Source: Pseudarthrobacter sp. ATCC 49987 (GTDB lineage Bacteria; Actinomycetota; Actinomycetes; Actinomycetales; Micrococcaceae). From it: a DNA stretch of 64,000 bases. The notes below the pieces were generated by a model, which made no database searches, was not told the DNA's origin, and was given only the letters and a program-made list of their open reading frames with translations. Numbering within the stretch: position 1 is the first letter of the stretch; each line of letters starts with the position of its first letter. Shown here piece by piece: positions 35,051 to 44,239 of the stretch. The translations under genes and the position numbers were made by a program. The DNA lies in contig NZ_JAABNS010000001.1 in NCBI RefSeq assembly GCF_009928425.1, positions 4,030,001 to 4,094,000 of the forward strand. The letters run 5' to 3'.

Positions 35051-36089
35051 GCTTGCCTGCATCGCATGGTTCTCCACCTTCATGCTGCTCACGGCCTTCG
35101 CGCCGTCCGCCGAGGTCTTCGGCCTCCTGCGGTTCCTGACGGGCCTCGGCCTGGGCGGCATCGTACCCACGTGCATTGCCCTGACGGTCGAATTCGCCCG
35201 CAAGGAGCGGCGCCAGATCGCCAATGCCGTGATGTTCAGCGGCTACTCCGTGGGCGGCGTCGGCGCCTCCCTCCTCGCCATCAACCTGCTGCAGCACATC
35301 GACTTCCGCTGGATGTACGCGATTGGCGCCTTGCCCCTCGTCACCCTGCTCCCGATTGCCTGGAAGCTCCTGCCCGAGTCGGTGGCGTACCTGGCCCGCA
35401 AGCAGCGCTTCGAAGAAGCGAAGGCGACCGCAGCACGCTCCGGCCTGATCTACTCGGACATCGTCACCGCCGAGGATGTCAAAACCGGAGCAGAGGCACC
35501 GAAATCGGCCATGAAGACCCTGTTCACGCGCAAGTGGGTCCGCTCCACGGTCCTGTTCGCGATGGCGAACTTCTGCGGACTGCTGCTGGTTTACGGGCTG
35601 AACACCTGGCTGCCGCAGATCATGCGGCAGGCCGGCTTCCAGCTCGGCGATGCCCTGACTTTCCTGCTGGTGCTCAATGCCGGTGCGATCGTCGGCTCCA
35701 TCAGCGCCTCCGTCCTGGCGGACAGGATCGGCATCCGCAAGGTCGTGACGGCGTCGTTCCTCCTGGCATTCGTGGCCATTCTCATGCTGAGCCTCCAGCT
35801 CCCGCTCGCGATGCTGCTCGTCATCGTCGCCTTCGCCGGGCTCGGCTCGGTGGGAACCCAGATCCTGGTGGGCGGCTACTGCGCCACCCATTACCCGCAG
35901 TCCCTAAGCGCCACCGCGCTGAGCTGGTCGCTTGGCATTGGCCGCATCGGCGCCATCTGCGGGCCGCTGATCGGCGGGCTGATCGCCGGCATGGCCTTCG
36001 GCTGGCAGCTCAACTTCTACATGTTTGCGGCCTTCGCCGTGGTCGGCGCCGTTGTGGTGTTCTCGGTGCCGAAACTGACCGAGAAGTAG
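35040..36089 (+). pseudogene. 5'-truncated MFS transporter, AAHS (aromatic acid:H+ symporter) type
   Basis: This 349-residue remnant of a ~440-residue transporter lacks about the first 85-90 residues, including helices 1-2 and the GxxxDRxGRR loop. The reading frame begins mid-domain (RVMLACIAWFSTFMLLTAFAPS), followed by LRFLTGLGLGGIVPTCIALT, RSTVLFAMANFCGLLLVYGLNTWLP split over helices 7-8, and GGYCATHYPQSLSATALSWS, which match AAHS carriers. A TGA (35025) closes the frame just upstream and no RBS is present. It is probably non-functional. Its own terminator remains downstream. Confidence 0.85.
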
Positions 36090-36160
36090 GCCCTGCCGCA
36101 GCCGCTGCGAAGGAGTCACGGAGCGGTACACAACCCGGTCAGCCCCATAACTCTTCGATA

Positions 36161-36195
36161 AAGGCCCGTCCCCGCAGCCGCGCGGGGCGGGCCTT
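36161..36195 (+). terminator. Terminator after the truncated MFS gene
   Basis: The stem AAGGCCCG-T-CCCCGC (36161-36175) pairs with GCGGGGCGGGCCTT (36182-36195) with a single bulged T and a 6-nt loop, about 70 nt past the transporter stop. It is a strong GC hairpin without a U tract. Confidence 0.7.
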
Positions 36196-36276
36196 GCTGT
36201 CTATCCTGAAGGAGTTAGCTGCAGTTCCTGGGGAAGCGGGCTACGCCCATCAGCCGTCCGCCCAGCAAGGATTTCC

Positions 36277-36720
36277 GTGGCAATCGCAGAGTACGACGTC
36301 GTCATCCAACGGGATGCCAGGAGTGTGTATGACTTCCTGGTCGACGCCCGCAACCTGCCCAGCTGGCGCACCGGTGTCCGCAGCATTGAGCTGGAATCGG
36401 GCGCTGCCGGGTCCAAGGGCGCCGTTTACCGGCAAACCATCGCCGCGCCGGGCGGGCGGATAGTCTGCGGCGACTTCGAGATCACCGAGGCACGGCCCGG
36501 GGCGGAGATCCAGTACAAGGTCCTTGCCGGGCCCGAGCGGACGCGCGGCGGCTACTACCTCAGCACGGAAGGCGCCAGCACCCGGGTCCGCTTTGCGCTG
36601 GAATGCGAACCCCGGGGACTCTTGGCCCGGCTGAAGTCCCCCTTCCGCCGCCGGATGAAGGCGGAAGTCTGCCAGCTGGAGCAGCTCAAGTCGGTGCTTG
36701 AGGAACAAGCAGAGCAGTAA
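36277..36720 (+). CDS. SRPBCC (START/polyketide cyclase-like) family protein
   Basis: This 147-residue protein has the helix-grip fold pattern: an early EYDVVIQRDARSVYDFLVDARNLPSWRTGV, repeated beta strands with charged edges (GDFEITEARPGAEIQYKV, TRVRFALECEP), and a long C-terminal helix ending QLEQLKSVLEEQAEQ. Such proteins bind hydrophobic ligands; the ligand is unknown. GTG start with AAGGA upstream. It precedes dcd by about 60 bp in the same direction, but no functional link is apparent. Confidence 0.85.
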   Translation: MAIAEYDVVIQRDARSVYDFLVDARNLPSWRTGVRSIELESGAAGSKGAVYRQTIAAPGGRIVCGDFEITEARPGAEIQYKVLAGPERTRGGYYLSTEGASTRVRFALECEPRGLLARLKSPFRRRMKAEVCQLEQLKSVLEEQAEQ

Positions 36721-36783
36721 CAGCAGTGCTGTAACACTGGCCCCGCGCACGTTTGTCCACGGTGAGTACGGTAATTTGAACGT

Positions 36784-37359
36784 GTGCTGATCTCTGACCG
36801 CGACATTCGTACCGAAATCAATTCCCAACGGATCATTCTGGAGCCGTTCGACCCCGCCATGGTTCAGCCATCGTCGGTTGACGTCCGGATCGACAAATTC
36901 TTCAGGCTCTTCGACAACCACAAGTACGCCCATATTGACCCGGCGGAGGAACAGCCCGAGCTGACCCGTCTGGTGGAGGTTGAGGCCGGCGAACCGTTTA
37001 TTCTTCATCCCGGGGAATTCGTGCTTGGCTCCACCTACGAGACAGTGACGCTCCCCGACGACATCGCCGCCCGGCTTGAGGGCAAGTCCTCGCTGGGCCG
37101 GCTGGGCCTGCTCACGCACTCGACGGCAGGGTTCATCGATCCGGGCTTCTCCGGGCACGTGACCCTTGAGCTGTCCAACATGGCGACGTTGCCGATCAAG
37201 CTGTGGCCGGGCATGAAGATCGGCCAGTTGTGCTTCTTCCGGCTCACTTCCGCCGCCGAGCACCCGTACGGCTCCGGCGAGTACGGCAACCGCTACCAGG
37301 GCCAGCGCGGCCCGACGGCGAGCCGCAGCCACCTGAACTTCCACCGCACGGACATCTAA
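36784..37359 (+). CDS. dcd: dCTP deaminase
   Basis: This 191-residue enzyme of dUTP/dTTP synthesis shows the Dcd core: N-terminal [32 protein letters not shown] (substrate and metal region) and [13 protein letters not shown], which includes the catalytic Glu. The C-terminal [20 protein letters not shown] is the nucleotide-closing tail. It may be bifunctional (dCTP deaminase/dUTPase) like mycobacterial Dcd. GTG start. The stop overlaps the convergent antiporter gene by four bases. Confidence 0.96.
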   Translation: MLISDRDIRTEINSQRIILEPFDPAMVQPSSVDVRIDKFFRLFDNHKYAHIDPAEEQPELTRLVEVEAGEPFILHPGEFVLGSTYETVTLPDDIAARLEGKSSLGRLGLLTHSTAGFIDPGFSGHVTLELSNMATLPIKLWPGMKIGQLCFFRLTSAAEHPYGSGEYGNRYQGQRGPTASRSHLNFHRTDI

Positions 37360-38552
37360 ATCCCGTCCGCTGTCCGGACCGTCCGCGTTTTCGCGGGCCG
37401 GCGCAGCATCGCCACCACCGGCTCCACGAACCGGGCGGCGAGCGGGCCCGTCACGGCCATAATCAGCACATAGGCGGTGGCCAGGGCCGCGAGCTCCTGC
37501 GGCACCACACCTGAGGCGACGGCGAGCCCGGCGATAACGATCGAGAATTCCCCGCGGGCGATCAGCGCGGCGCCGGCGCGGAAACGACCCGGCACGCCGA
37601 TCCCGGCGCGCTTCGCCGCCCAGATCCCCGTGAGCATCTTGGTGGCCGCGGTGACGATGGCCAGGAGGAGGGCCCAGCCGAGAACGGGCGGGATGGTGGT
37701 GGGGTCCGTGTTGAGGCCAAAGACCACGAAGAAGATGGCTGCGAAGAGGTCCCGCAACGGCTCGAGGATCCGGGTGGCGCTGTGCGCAGTGGCACCCGAA
37801 ATGGCGATTCCGAGCATAAAGGCTCCCACCGCCGCTGACACCTGCATGGCGGCTGCCAGTCCGGCCACCAGCAGGGCGGCGCCGAGCAGGTTGAGCAGGA
37901 ACACTTCGGAGTTCTCGCTGTGCACTGCCTTGGACACATGGTGCCCGTGCCGCAGTGCCACGAGCAGCACCACGGTGACGACGGCGAGCGAGATGCCCAC
38001 GGTCTGCAGCCCGACGACGAAGCTGACGCCGGCCAGCGTCGCCGTCAGGATCGGCAGGTAGACCGCCATGGCGAGGTCCTCGAACACGAGGATCGAAAGA
38101 ACTACCGGAGTCTCGCGGTTACCGATCCGCCCCAGATCCGTGATCACCTTGGCGGCGATCCCCGAGGACGAGATGTAGGTGACACCGCCCATTACCATCG
38201 CTCCGACGACTCCCCAGCCCAGCAGTACGGCGAGCAGGGCGCCCGGAAGGAAGTTCAGGACCAGGTCCAGGACGCCGGCCTGCCAGGAGCGCCGCAGCCC
38301 CGTGACGAGTTCGGCCGCCGTATATTCCAATCCGAGCATAAGCAGGAGGAGGATGACGCCGATCTCGCTTGAGAGGTGCGCAAACTCGTGCATTCCTTCG
38401 AGTTTCACCAGGCCGCCTGCCCCGAAGAACAGGCCGCCGATGAGGTACAGCGGAATGGGGGACATGCCGATCCGCCCGGCCAGCCTCGCCAGCAGGCCGA
38501 GGCAGAACACGACGGCCCCAAGTTCAATGAGCGTCAGTGCGAGCGGATCCAT
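37356..38552 (-). CDS. CPA2-family K+/H+ antiporter subunit (KhtU-like)
   Basis: This 398-residue membrane protein has about 12 helices ([33 protein letters not shown] and others). [19 protein letters not shown] and [18 protein letters not shown] fit the CPA2/Kef cation:proton exchanger family, with transport-related Asp/Glu in the middle helices. It is the second gene of a pair: the upstream KhtT-like gene ends four bases before its start. Together they match the Bacillus KhtTU potassium efflux system. No C-terminal RCK domain is fused, so regulation comes from the partner. Confidence 0.92.
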   Translation of the reverse strand: MDPLALTLIELGAVVFCLGLLARLAGRIGMSPIPLYLIGGLFFGAGGLVKLEGMHEFAHLSSEIGVILLLLMLGLEYTAAELVTGLRRSWQAGVLDLVLNFLPGALLAVLLGWGVVGAMVMGGVTYISSSGIAAKVITDLGRIGNRETPVVLSILVFEDLAMAVYLPILTATLAGVSFVVGLQTVGISLAVVTVVLLVALRHGHHVSKAVHSENSEVFLLNLLGAALLVAGLAAAMQVSAAVGAFMLGIAISGATAHSATRILEPLRDLFAAIFFVVFGLNTDPTTIPPVLGWALLLAIVTAATKMLTGIWAAKRAGIGVPGRFRAGAALIARGEFSIVIAGLAVASGVVPQELAALATAYVLIMAVTGPLAARFVEPVVAMLRRPAKTRTVRTADGI

Positions 38553-38556
38553 ACCG

Positions 38557-39039
38557 TCAGCCGTTGCGCAGGATGCCGGCCGCCGTGTCCAGGCCTTCTT
38601 GGGTTCCCACTGCTACGAGGAGATCTCCGGGGTGCAGGACGACGTCGGGTCCCGGGGAGGGGAGCACTTCGCCTTCGCGCATGATAGCGACGATCGAGAC
38701 GCCACTCCGGGTCCGGATGGCGGCTTTGCCCATCGGCTGGTTGTGGAACGGGGAGCCGGCGGCGATGGAGAACTGCCGGGTGACGATGCCCGGAACCTCG
38801 CGGTGCGCTTCGGAGAGCTGCATGGCGAGCCGCTGGCCGCCGAGCAGGTTTCCGAGGGCGGCGGCCTCATCGGCCGTCAGCGGAATAGACGCCTGGCAGG
38901 TGTCCGGATCGTCCCATGTCGAGACGATCAGTTCGGTTTGGCCTTCGCGGTATTCCACGACGCCGATCCGCCGGCCTGAGGCGGTCATGAAGTCCTTGCG
39001 CCGGCCCAGGCCCGGGAGGTCTGTTTCATCCACGTTCAT
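38557..39039 (-). CDS. TrkA-C domain regulator of the antiporter (KhtT-like)
   Basis: This 160-residue cytosolic protein has an N-terminal region (MNVDETDLPGLGRRKDF) that matches the start of KhtT/YhaT, and a C-terminal TrkA-C domain (about 85-160; VVLHPGDLLVAVGTQEGLD). KhtT senses pH and nucleotides such as c-di-AMP or ATP and gates the antiporter. It is four bases upstream of the khtU-like gene on the same strand. An internal ATG at 38988 with AAGGA upstream is an alternative, but the conserved N terminus supports 39039. Confidence 0.92.
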   Translation of the reverse strand: MNVDETDLPGLGRRKDFMTASGRRIGVVEYREGQTELIVSTWDDPDTCQASIPLTADEAAALGNLLGGQRLAMQLSEAHREVPGIVTRQFSIAAGSPFHNQPMGKAAIRTRSGVSIVAIMREGEVLPSPGPDVVLHPGDLLVAVGTQEGLDTAAGILRNG

Positions 39040-39079
39040 TCCTCCAGCCTAGTGTGCTGCGTGGGATTCCGGGGCAGCT

Positions 39080-40483
39080 TCAAGCTGCAGGAACGACGGC
39101 GATTTCGGTCTTGTCCGGTGCCTTGACCGGGAGCAGGAGCAGCAGCCCGGCCAGGAGCACCACCATGATGCCGAGGATGCCCCAACGCTGCGCCTCGCCG
39201 GGTGCCACCAGCGGGGCAGCGACCGCAATGCACAGTGTAAAGAGTGCGGGAGCGAGGAAACTGACGGCCCGGCCTGTAGTGGCGTAGAGGCCAAACAGCT
39301 CACCGGATTCGCCGTGCGGGGCAAGCCGGGCCAGGTAGGCCCGCGAGGAGGACTGCGCCGGCCCCACGAAGAGGCACAGGAACAGGCCAAAGATCCAAAA
39401 CGTGGTGGTGCCGGCCCAGTCCATGCCGAAGAAGGAATAGTTCCCGTTGCCGAGGACCAGGATCATGGAGCCGGAGACCAGCAGCCCGACCAGCGAACCG
39501 GCAATGACCGCCTTCGGCCCGATCCGGTCGTCGAGGAAGCCGCCCGCGATGGCACCCGCCGCGGCCACGACGTTCCCGAAGATCGCGAAGAAGATGACGT
39601 CCTTGAGTTCGAAGCCGAATGTTCCAGCGGCGATGATGCCGCCGAAGGTGAACACGGCGGCCAGCCCGTCCCGGAACACGGCGCTGGCGAGCAGGAAGTA
39701 GATGGTGTGCGGGCTGGTCCGGTAAATCGCCTGGATCCGCCGCACCAGCAGGCCGTAGGACGCCAGGAATCCGAGGCCGGCGCCCTGCTTGGCCTTGGGA
39801 AGTTCCGGCACGGCGAACAGCACGGGCAGCGCGAAGATGAAGAACCACAAGGCCGAGAACACCGCGACCAGGCGGATGTTCAGGCCGTCCTCCGTCGAGC
39901 CGCCAAACCATTCGAAGCTGGGCTGGACAAAGAGTTGGAGGACGATCAGCAGCGCCACGATGCCGCCGAGGTAGCCCATGCCCCAGCCGAAGCCGCTGAC
40001 CTTGCCGATGTTCCGCGGGGTGGAGATCTGGGCGAGCATGGCGTTGTAGTTTACGCCGGCAAACTCAAAGAACACGTTCCCGAGCGCTATCAGCGTCACT
40101 CCGAGCAGCAGGAACTCCGGGCGCGGGAAGACAAAGAAGCACAGTGCGGTCAGGAGCGCGACGGCGGCGGTGTTGACCCCCAGCCAGAGCTTCCGGCGCC
40201 CGCCGGTGTCCGAGCGCTGTCCCGTGACAGGTGCCAGCAGCGCGATCGCGGCACCGGCGATGGCCAGTGCGCCGCCGAGGACCGCAGATGCCTGGTCCTC
40301 GCCGCCGAACGCCTTGGAGGTCAGGTACACGGTGAACACGAACGTGGTCATGACCGCGTTGAAGGCGGCCGAGCCCCAGTCCCAGGCCGCCCACGCGAGG
40401 ATGCGCCCCTTATGGGAGGCCTGGCGTCCGGATTCCAGTTCCGACGCGGGACGCATGGCCTCTGGGGCAGCAGCGGAGTTCAT
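39080..40483 (-). CDS. MFS transporter, UMF1/Atg22-like group
   Basis: This 467-residue protein has about 12 helices. ILAWAAWDWGSAAFNAVMTTFVFTVYL, the WDWxS-type opening, is characteristic of the UMF1/Atg22-like effluxer group. VTGQRSDTGGRRK (loop 2-3) and SSRAYLARLAPHGESGELFGLYATTG in the C-terminal half also match. Substrate unknown; related yeast Atg22 exports amino acids from vacuoles. The frame extends upstream, but ATG 40483 begins at the homologous region. It is monocistronic and divergent from the mrp operon. Confidence 0.9.
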   Translation of the reverse strand: MNSAAAPEAMRPASELESGRQASHKGRILAWAAWDWGSAAFNAVMTTFVFTVYLTSKAFGGEDQASAVLGGALAIAGAAIALLAPVTGQRSDTGGRRKLWLGVNTAAVALLTALCFFVFPRPEFLLLGVTLIALGNVFFEFAGVNYNAMLAQISTPRNIGKVSGFGWGMGYLGGIVALLIVLQLFVQPSFEWFGGSTEDGLNIRLVAVFSALWFFIFALPVLFAVPELPKAKQGAGLGFLASYGLLVRRIQAIYRTSPHTIYFLLASAVFRDGLAAVFTFGGIIAAGTFGFELKDVIFFAIFGNVVAAAGAIAGGFLDDRIGPKAVIAGSLVGLLVSGSMILVLGNGNYSFFGMDWAGTTTFWIFGLFLCLFVGPAQSSSRAYLARLAPHGESGELFGLYATTGRAVSFLAPALFTLCIAVAAPLVAPGEAQRWGILGIMVVLLAGLLLLLPVKAPDKTEIAVVPAA

Positions 40484-40634
40484 AGCGTGAATATTATCCG
40501 CAGAGCGCGCACGACCCGATGCACCATGCGAAAAGAATTTGTCAACGCTTGGTAAACTGTCCGGACTGAACCTAACGAATGCGCCGCCTGCTCCAACTTT
40601 TGACAATCGAAATCCTGACGTTGCGGAGATACCA

Positions 40635-43600
40635 GTGATCACAGTCCTTGCCGTGCACTTTGCGGTGGCTGCTGTGGCGCCAATTCTCTTCCGGACGTTC
40701 GGCCGGAATTCGTTCTACGCCCTCGCGGCGGTGCCCACGGCCTCGTTCGTCTGGCTGATCCTGCAGCACGGCGCCGTCTATGCCGACGCCGGAACACCCC
40801 GCGGCGGCGCTGCTGGCACCGGCGTGGCCGAAGTCCTGCCCTGGATCCCCGAGCTGAAGATCGAGCTCGCCTTCCGGATGGACGCGCTGGCCTGGGTCAT
40901 GTCCCTGCTCGTCCTGGGCGTGGGTGCGCTGGTCCTTGTCTACTGCGCCCGGTACTTCAAGGACAAGGATGAGAACCTCGGCGGATTCGGCGCCCAGCTG
41001 CTGGCCTTCGCCGGGGTGATGTTCGGCCTGGTGACGGCAGATGACCTGCTCCTGATGTTCATCTTCTGGGAACTGACCACTGTCCTGTCCTACCTGCTGA
41101 TCGGCTACGCCCGGACCAGGCTCTCCGCGCGGCGCTCCGCCCTGCAGGCCCTGATCGTCACCACCGCCGGCGGCCTTGCCATGCTGGTGGGGCTGATCAT
41201 CCTCGGTTTCAGTGCCGGGACCTACCGGATCTCGGCCATCCTCGAGCTGGCGCCCACCCTTGTCGCCGGGCCCGCCGCGGGAGCCGTGGCTGCCGCCGTC
41301 GTCCTCATTTTGATTGGCGCGATCACCAAATCGGCGCTTGTCCCCTTTCACTTCTGGCTCCCCGGCGCCATGGCGGCTCCCACTCCGGTGAGCGCCTACC
41401 TGCATGCCGCGGCCATGGTGAAGGCCGGCATTTACCTTGTGGCGCGGCTGGCGCCAGGATTCGCGGACACCCCGTACTGGCTGCCGGTGGTGCTCGGCCT
41501 CGGCCTGGCCACCATGCTGGTCGGCGGCTACCGGGCGCTGCGGCAGACCGATATCAAGCTCATCCTGGCCTACGGGACGGTCAGCCAGCTCGGCTTCCTG
41601 ACCATGGTCGTGGGGCTCGGCAAGCCCGATGCGGCGCTTGCCGGCCTCGGCCTGCTCCTCGCCCACGGACTTTTTAAAGCCACCCTCTTCCTGGTGGTCG
41701 GCATCATTGACCACCAGGCCGGAACCCGCGACATCCGCAAGCTCTCCGGCGTCTACCGCTCCTCCCGGGCGCTCGCCGTCGTGGCCGCCATCGGTGCCGC
41801 CTCGATGGCCGGCATCCCGCCGCTGGCCGGCTTCGTCGCGAAGGAATCGGTCTTCGAGGCCTTCGTCCACTACGGCACCGGCGCCGGCCCGTGGGGGCTG
41901 TTGATCCTCGTCGGCCTGGTCCTGGGCTCCATCCTGACCTTCGCCTACAGCGCCCGGTTCATGTGGGGCGCCTTCGCCGTCAAGCCCGGCGTTGAGACCA
42001 CCCCGTTCAAACCGATCAAGCCGGCGTTCCTGGCCGCCCCCGCCATCCTGAGCCTGCTGACGATCGTCTACGGGCTGTGGCCGGCACCGGTGGACGGCTG
42101 GATCCAGCCGTACGCGGCGCTGTTCGTGCCCGACGGCGAAGACCCGGCCGCCGCCGGCCACCTGGCGCTGTGGCACGGTGTGACCCCGGCCCTGGGGCTG
42201 ACCGCCATCACCTTCGCCCTCGGCCTGGCCATGTTCTACGGCCGCAACGCCGTCTCCCGGATCCAGGGCCTGGTCCCCGCCTGGATCGACGGAGACCGCA
42301 CCTACCAGTTGGCCATCGGTGCGCTCGACGACGCCGCAGTCTGGATCACCGGCCGGACCCAGCGAGGTTCGCTGTACTTCTACCTGTCCGTCATCCTGAC
42401 CGTGGCGTTCGTGCTTCCGCTCACGGCGCTGGTGCTGGCCAACAAGCCGCTGCCGGAGAACCTTTACTTCATTGACCCCCACTCCCCGCTGCAGATCGTG
42501 GCGGGCGCCGGCATTGTGATCGGGGCGCTGGCCGCGGTGCGCGCCAATAAGCGGTTCCTGGCCGTGCTGATGGTGTCCGTCACCGGCTACGGCATCGCCC
42601 TGATGTTCTCGCTGCAGGGCGCCCCGGACCTCGCACTGACGCAGATGCTGGTGGAAACCATCATCCTGGTGGCCTTTGTCCTGGCCATGCGCAGCCTCCC
42701 GGCGGAACTGCGCGACCGGACGGGCGGAAAATACCGGGTGGTCCGCGTGATCATCGGCGCCGCCTTCGGGATCACCATGGTGTTCGTCGCCATCTACGCC
42801 CTCGGCGCCCGGGTGGCTGCTCCCGTCTCCCTGGAGTTCCCGAAGCTGGCGTATGAGGGCGGCGGCGGACTCAATATCGTCAACGTGACCCTGGTGGACA
42901 TCCGGGCCTGGGACACCTTCGGGGAAATCTCGGTGCTCGCGCTGGCCGCCACCGGTGTTGCCAGCCTGATCTTCGTCCGGAGCCGCGGCGAGGGGATGCG
43001 CGCCTCCGCCACCGTGGCCGAGGGTTCCGTCGGACGCCGCAGCCCCGGCGGCGGCCGCGGAAACACCCGTGACGATGCCACGCTGGCCATGAGCCGCCGG
43101 TTCGCCGCCTCCAGCCGCGACGCGTGGATCGTGGCCGGCCGGACCCTGGCCCCGGAACGCCGTTCGATCATCTTCGAGGTCGTCACCCGGCTGATCTTCC
43201 ACTCCATCATCGTCTTCTCCATCTACCTGCTGCTCGCCGGCCACAACTTTCCCGGCGGCGGCTTCGCCGGTGGCCTCACCGCCGGACTGGCGCTCACCGT
43301 CCGCTACCTCGCCGGCGGGCGCTTCGAACTGCGCGAAGCCTCCCCCGTCAGCGCGGGCACCTTGCTGGGCATTGGCCTTGCCACCGCGGCGGCCTCCGGC
43401 CTGGTACCGCTGCTGCTGGGCGGCCAGGTGTTCCAGAGCGCCATCATCGAGTTCTGGCTGCCGGTCTTTGGCGACATCAAGTTCGTCACCTCCACGATCT
43501 TCGACATCGGCGTGTACACGGTCGTCGTCGGCCTGGCGCTGGACGTGCTGCGCAGCCTGGGCGCCGAGATCGACGAACACTTCGAGGAACAGTCGGAGGA

Positions 43601-43664
43601 ACCGGCCGGCGACCAGGAGCCCGGCGGAGTTCCGGCCGAAACCACAGCCAAGGGGAAAGCATGA
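40635..43664 (+). CDS. mrpA: Mrp Na+/H+ antiporter subunit A, fused to subunit B domain
   Basis: This 1009-residue membrane protein is the largest subunit of the Mrp/Mnh (CPA3) complex. The NuoL-like proton-pumping core (about 90-520; WELTTVLSYLLIGY, HFWLPGAMAAPTPVSAYLHAA, KATLFLVVGIIDHQAGTRD) is followed by a DUF4040-type domain (about 630-720; GAPDLALTQMLVET) and a C-terminal MnhB region (about 840-980; RLIFHSIIVFSIYLLLAGHN, PGGGFAGGL) that replaces a separate mrpB gene. GTG 40635 with GGAG upstream; the frame extends upstream without homology. It opens a tightly overlapping operon. Confidence 0.95.
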   Translation: MITVLAVHFAVAAVAPILFRTFGRNSFYALAAVPTASFVWLILQHGAVYADAGTPRGGAAGTGVAEVLPWIPELKIELAFRMDALAWVMSLLVLGVGALVLVYCARYFKDKDENLGGFGAQLLAFAGVMFGLVTADDLLLMFIFWELTTVLSYLLIGYARTRLSARRSALQALIVTTAGGLAMLVGLIILGFSAGTYRISAILELAPTLVAGPAAGAVAAAVVLILIGAITKSALVPFHFWLPGAMAAPTPVSAYLHAAAMVKAGIYLVARLAPGFADTPYWLPVVLGLGLATMLVGGYRALRQTDIKLILAYGTVSQLGFLTMVVGLGKPDAALAGLGLLLAHGLFKATLFLVVGIIDHQAGTRDIRKLSGVYRSSRALAVVAAIGAASMAGIPPLAGFVAKESVFEAFVHYGTGAGPWGLLILVGLVLGSILTFAYSARFMWGAFAVKPGVETTPFKPIKPAFLAAPAILSLLTIVYGLWPAPVDGWIQPYAALFVPDGEDPAAAGHLALWHGVTPALGLTAITFALGLAMFYGRNAVSRIQGLVPAWIDGDRTYQLAIGALDDAAVWITGRTQRGSLYFYLSVILTVAFVLPLTALVLANKPLPENLYFIDPHSPLQIVAGAGIVIGALAAVRANKRFLAVLMVSVTGYGIALMFSLQGAPDLALTQMLVETIILVAFVLAMRSLPAELRDRTGGKYRVVRVIIGAAFGITMVFVAIYALGARVAAPVSLEFPKLAYEGGGGLNIVNVTLVDIRAWDTFGEISVLALAATGVASLIFVRSRGEGMRASATVAEGSVGRRSPGGGRGNTRDDATLAMSRRFAASSRDAWIVAGRTLAPERRSIIFEVVTRLIFHSIIVFSIYLLLAGHNFPGGGFAGGLTAGLALTVRYLAGGRFELREASPVSAGTLLGIGLATAAASGLVPLLLGGQVFQSAIIEFWLPVFGDIKFVTSTIFDIGVYTVVVGLALDVLRSLGAEIDEHFEEQSEEPAGDQEPGGVPAETTAKGKA

Positions 43665-44239
43665 GCGTCAACCTGACCCTGCTGACGGTCATGGGAGCCC
43701 TGTACGCCTGCGGCATCTACCTGCTCCTGGAACGCAGCCTGACCCGGGTCCTGCTGGGCCTGATGCTGCTCACGAACGCCACCAACCTGCTTATTCTTAC
43801 CACCGGCGGCTACGCAGGCCTGGCGCCCATGTTCAGCAAGGACACGGCGGCCGGTGATTACAACGATCCGCTGCCGCAAGCCCTGATCCTCACCTCGATC
43901 GTGATCTCCTTCGCCGTCACGGCCTTTATGCTCGGCATCATCTACCGGACCTGGGTGCTGGCCCGTGAGGATGAAATCCAGGACGACGCCGAGGACCGCC
44001 GCGTGGCGAGGACTCCCAGCTTCGACGTCGAGGACGACTCCGTGATCCCGGTGGAGACCTCCGAGTTCCCATTGACCATGATCGGCTCGGACGGCCAATC
44101 CGTCTCCGACATTCCCGCGGGGGCCGAGGCCACGGTCCAGGTCGCAGACCGCACGCTGGACGCCGAGGCGGCCGCCTCAGAGGAGCAGCCCGGGTCCCTG
44201 AATGTCACGCCACCGAACAAGGAAGGAGGCGGACAGTGA
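43661..44239 (+). CDS. mrpC: Mrp Na+/H+ antiporter subunit C
   Basis: This 192-residue NuoK-like subunit has three N-terminal helices (LTLLTVMGALYACGIYLLLE ... LILTSIVISFAVTAFMLGII). LGLMLLTNATNLLIL is the family signature. Residues about 110-192 form an acidic hydrophilic tail (DDAEDRR, EEQPGS) longer than in most MrpC proteins, of unknown role. Its ATG overlaps the mrpA stop by four bases (ATGA). Confidence 0.94.
   Translation: MSVNLTLLTVMGALYACGIYLLLERSLTRVLLGLMLLTNATNLLILTTGGYAGLAPMFSKDTAAGDYNDPLPQALILTSIVISFAVTAFMLGIIYRTWVLAREDEIQDDAEDRRVARTPSFDVEDDSVIPVETSEFPLTMIGSDGQSVSDIPAGAEATVQVADRTLDAEAAASEEQPGSLNVTPPNKEGGGQ

Noticed and set aside
34766..35224. 152-codon version of the recombinase-like frame
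   Set aside because: The first ~58 codons lie inside the transporter sequence and are its shadow; only the part left of about 35040 belongs to the recombinase fragment.
35024..36463. 479-codon plus-strand frame over the truncated transporter
   Set aside because: Out of frame with the MFS homology and Arg/Pro/His-rich; shadow frame.
40572..43580. 1002-codon minus-strand open frame under mrpA
   Set aside because: Antisense shadow of a strongly conserved gene; its protein is compositionally extreme (Gly, Asp, Gln, His) with no membrane or domain signal.
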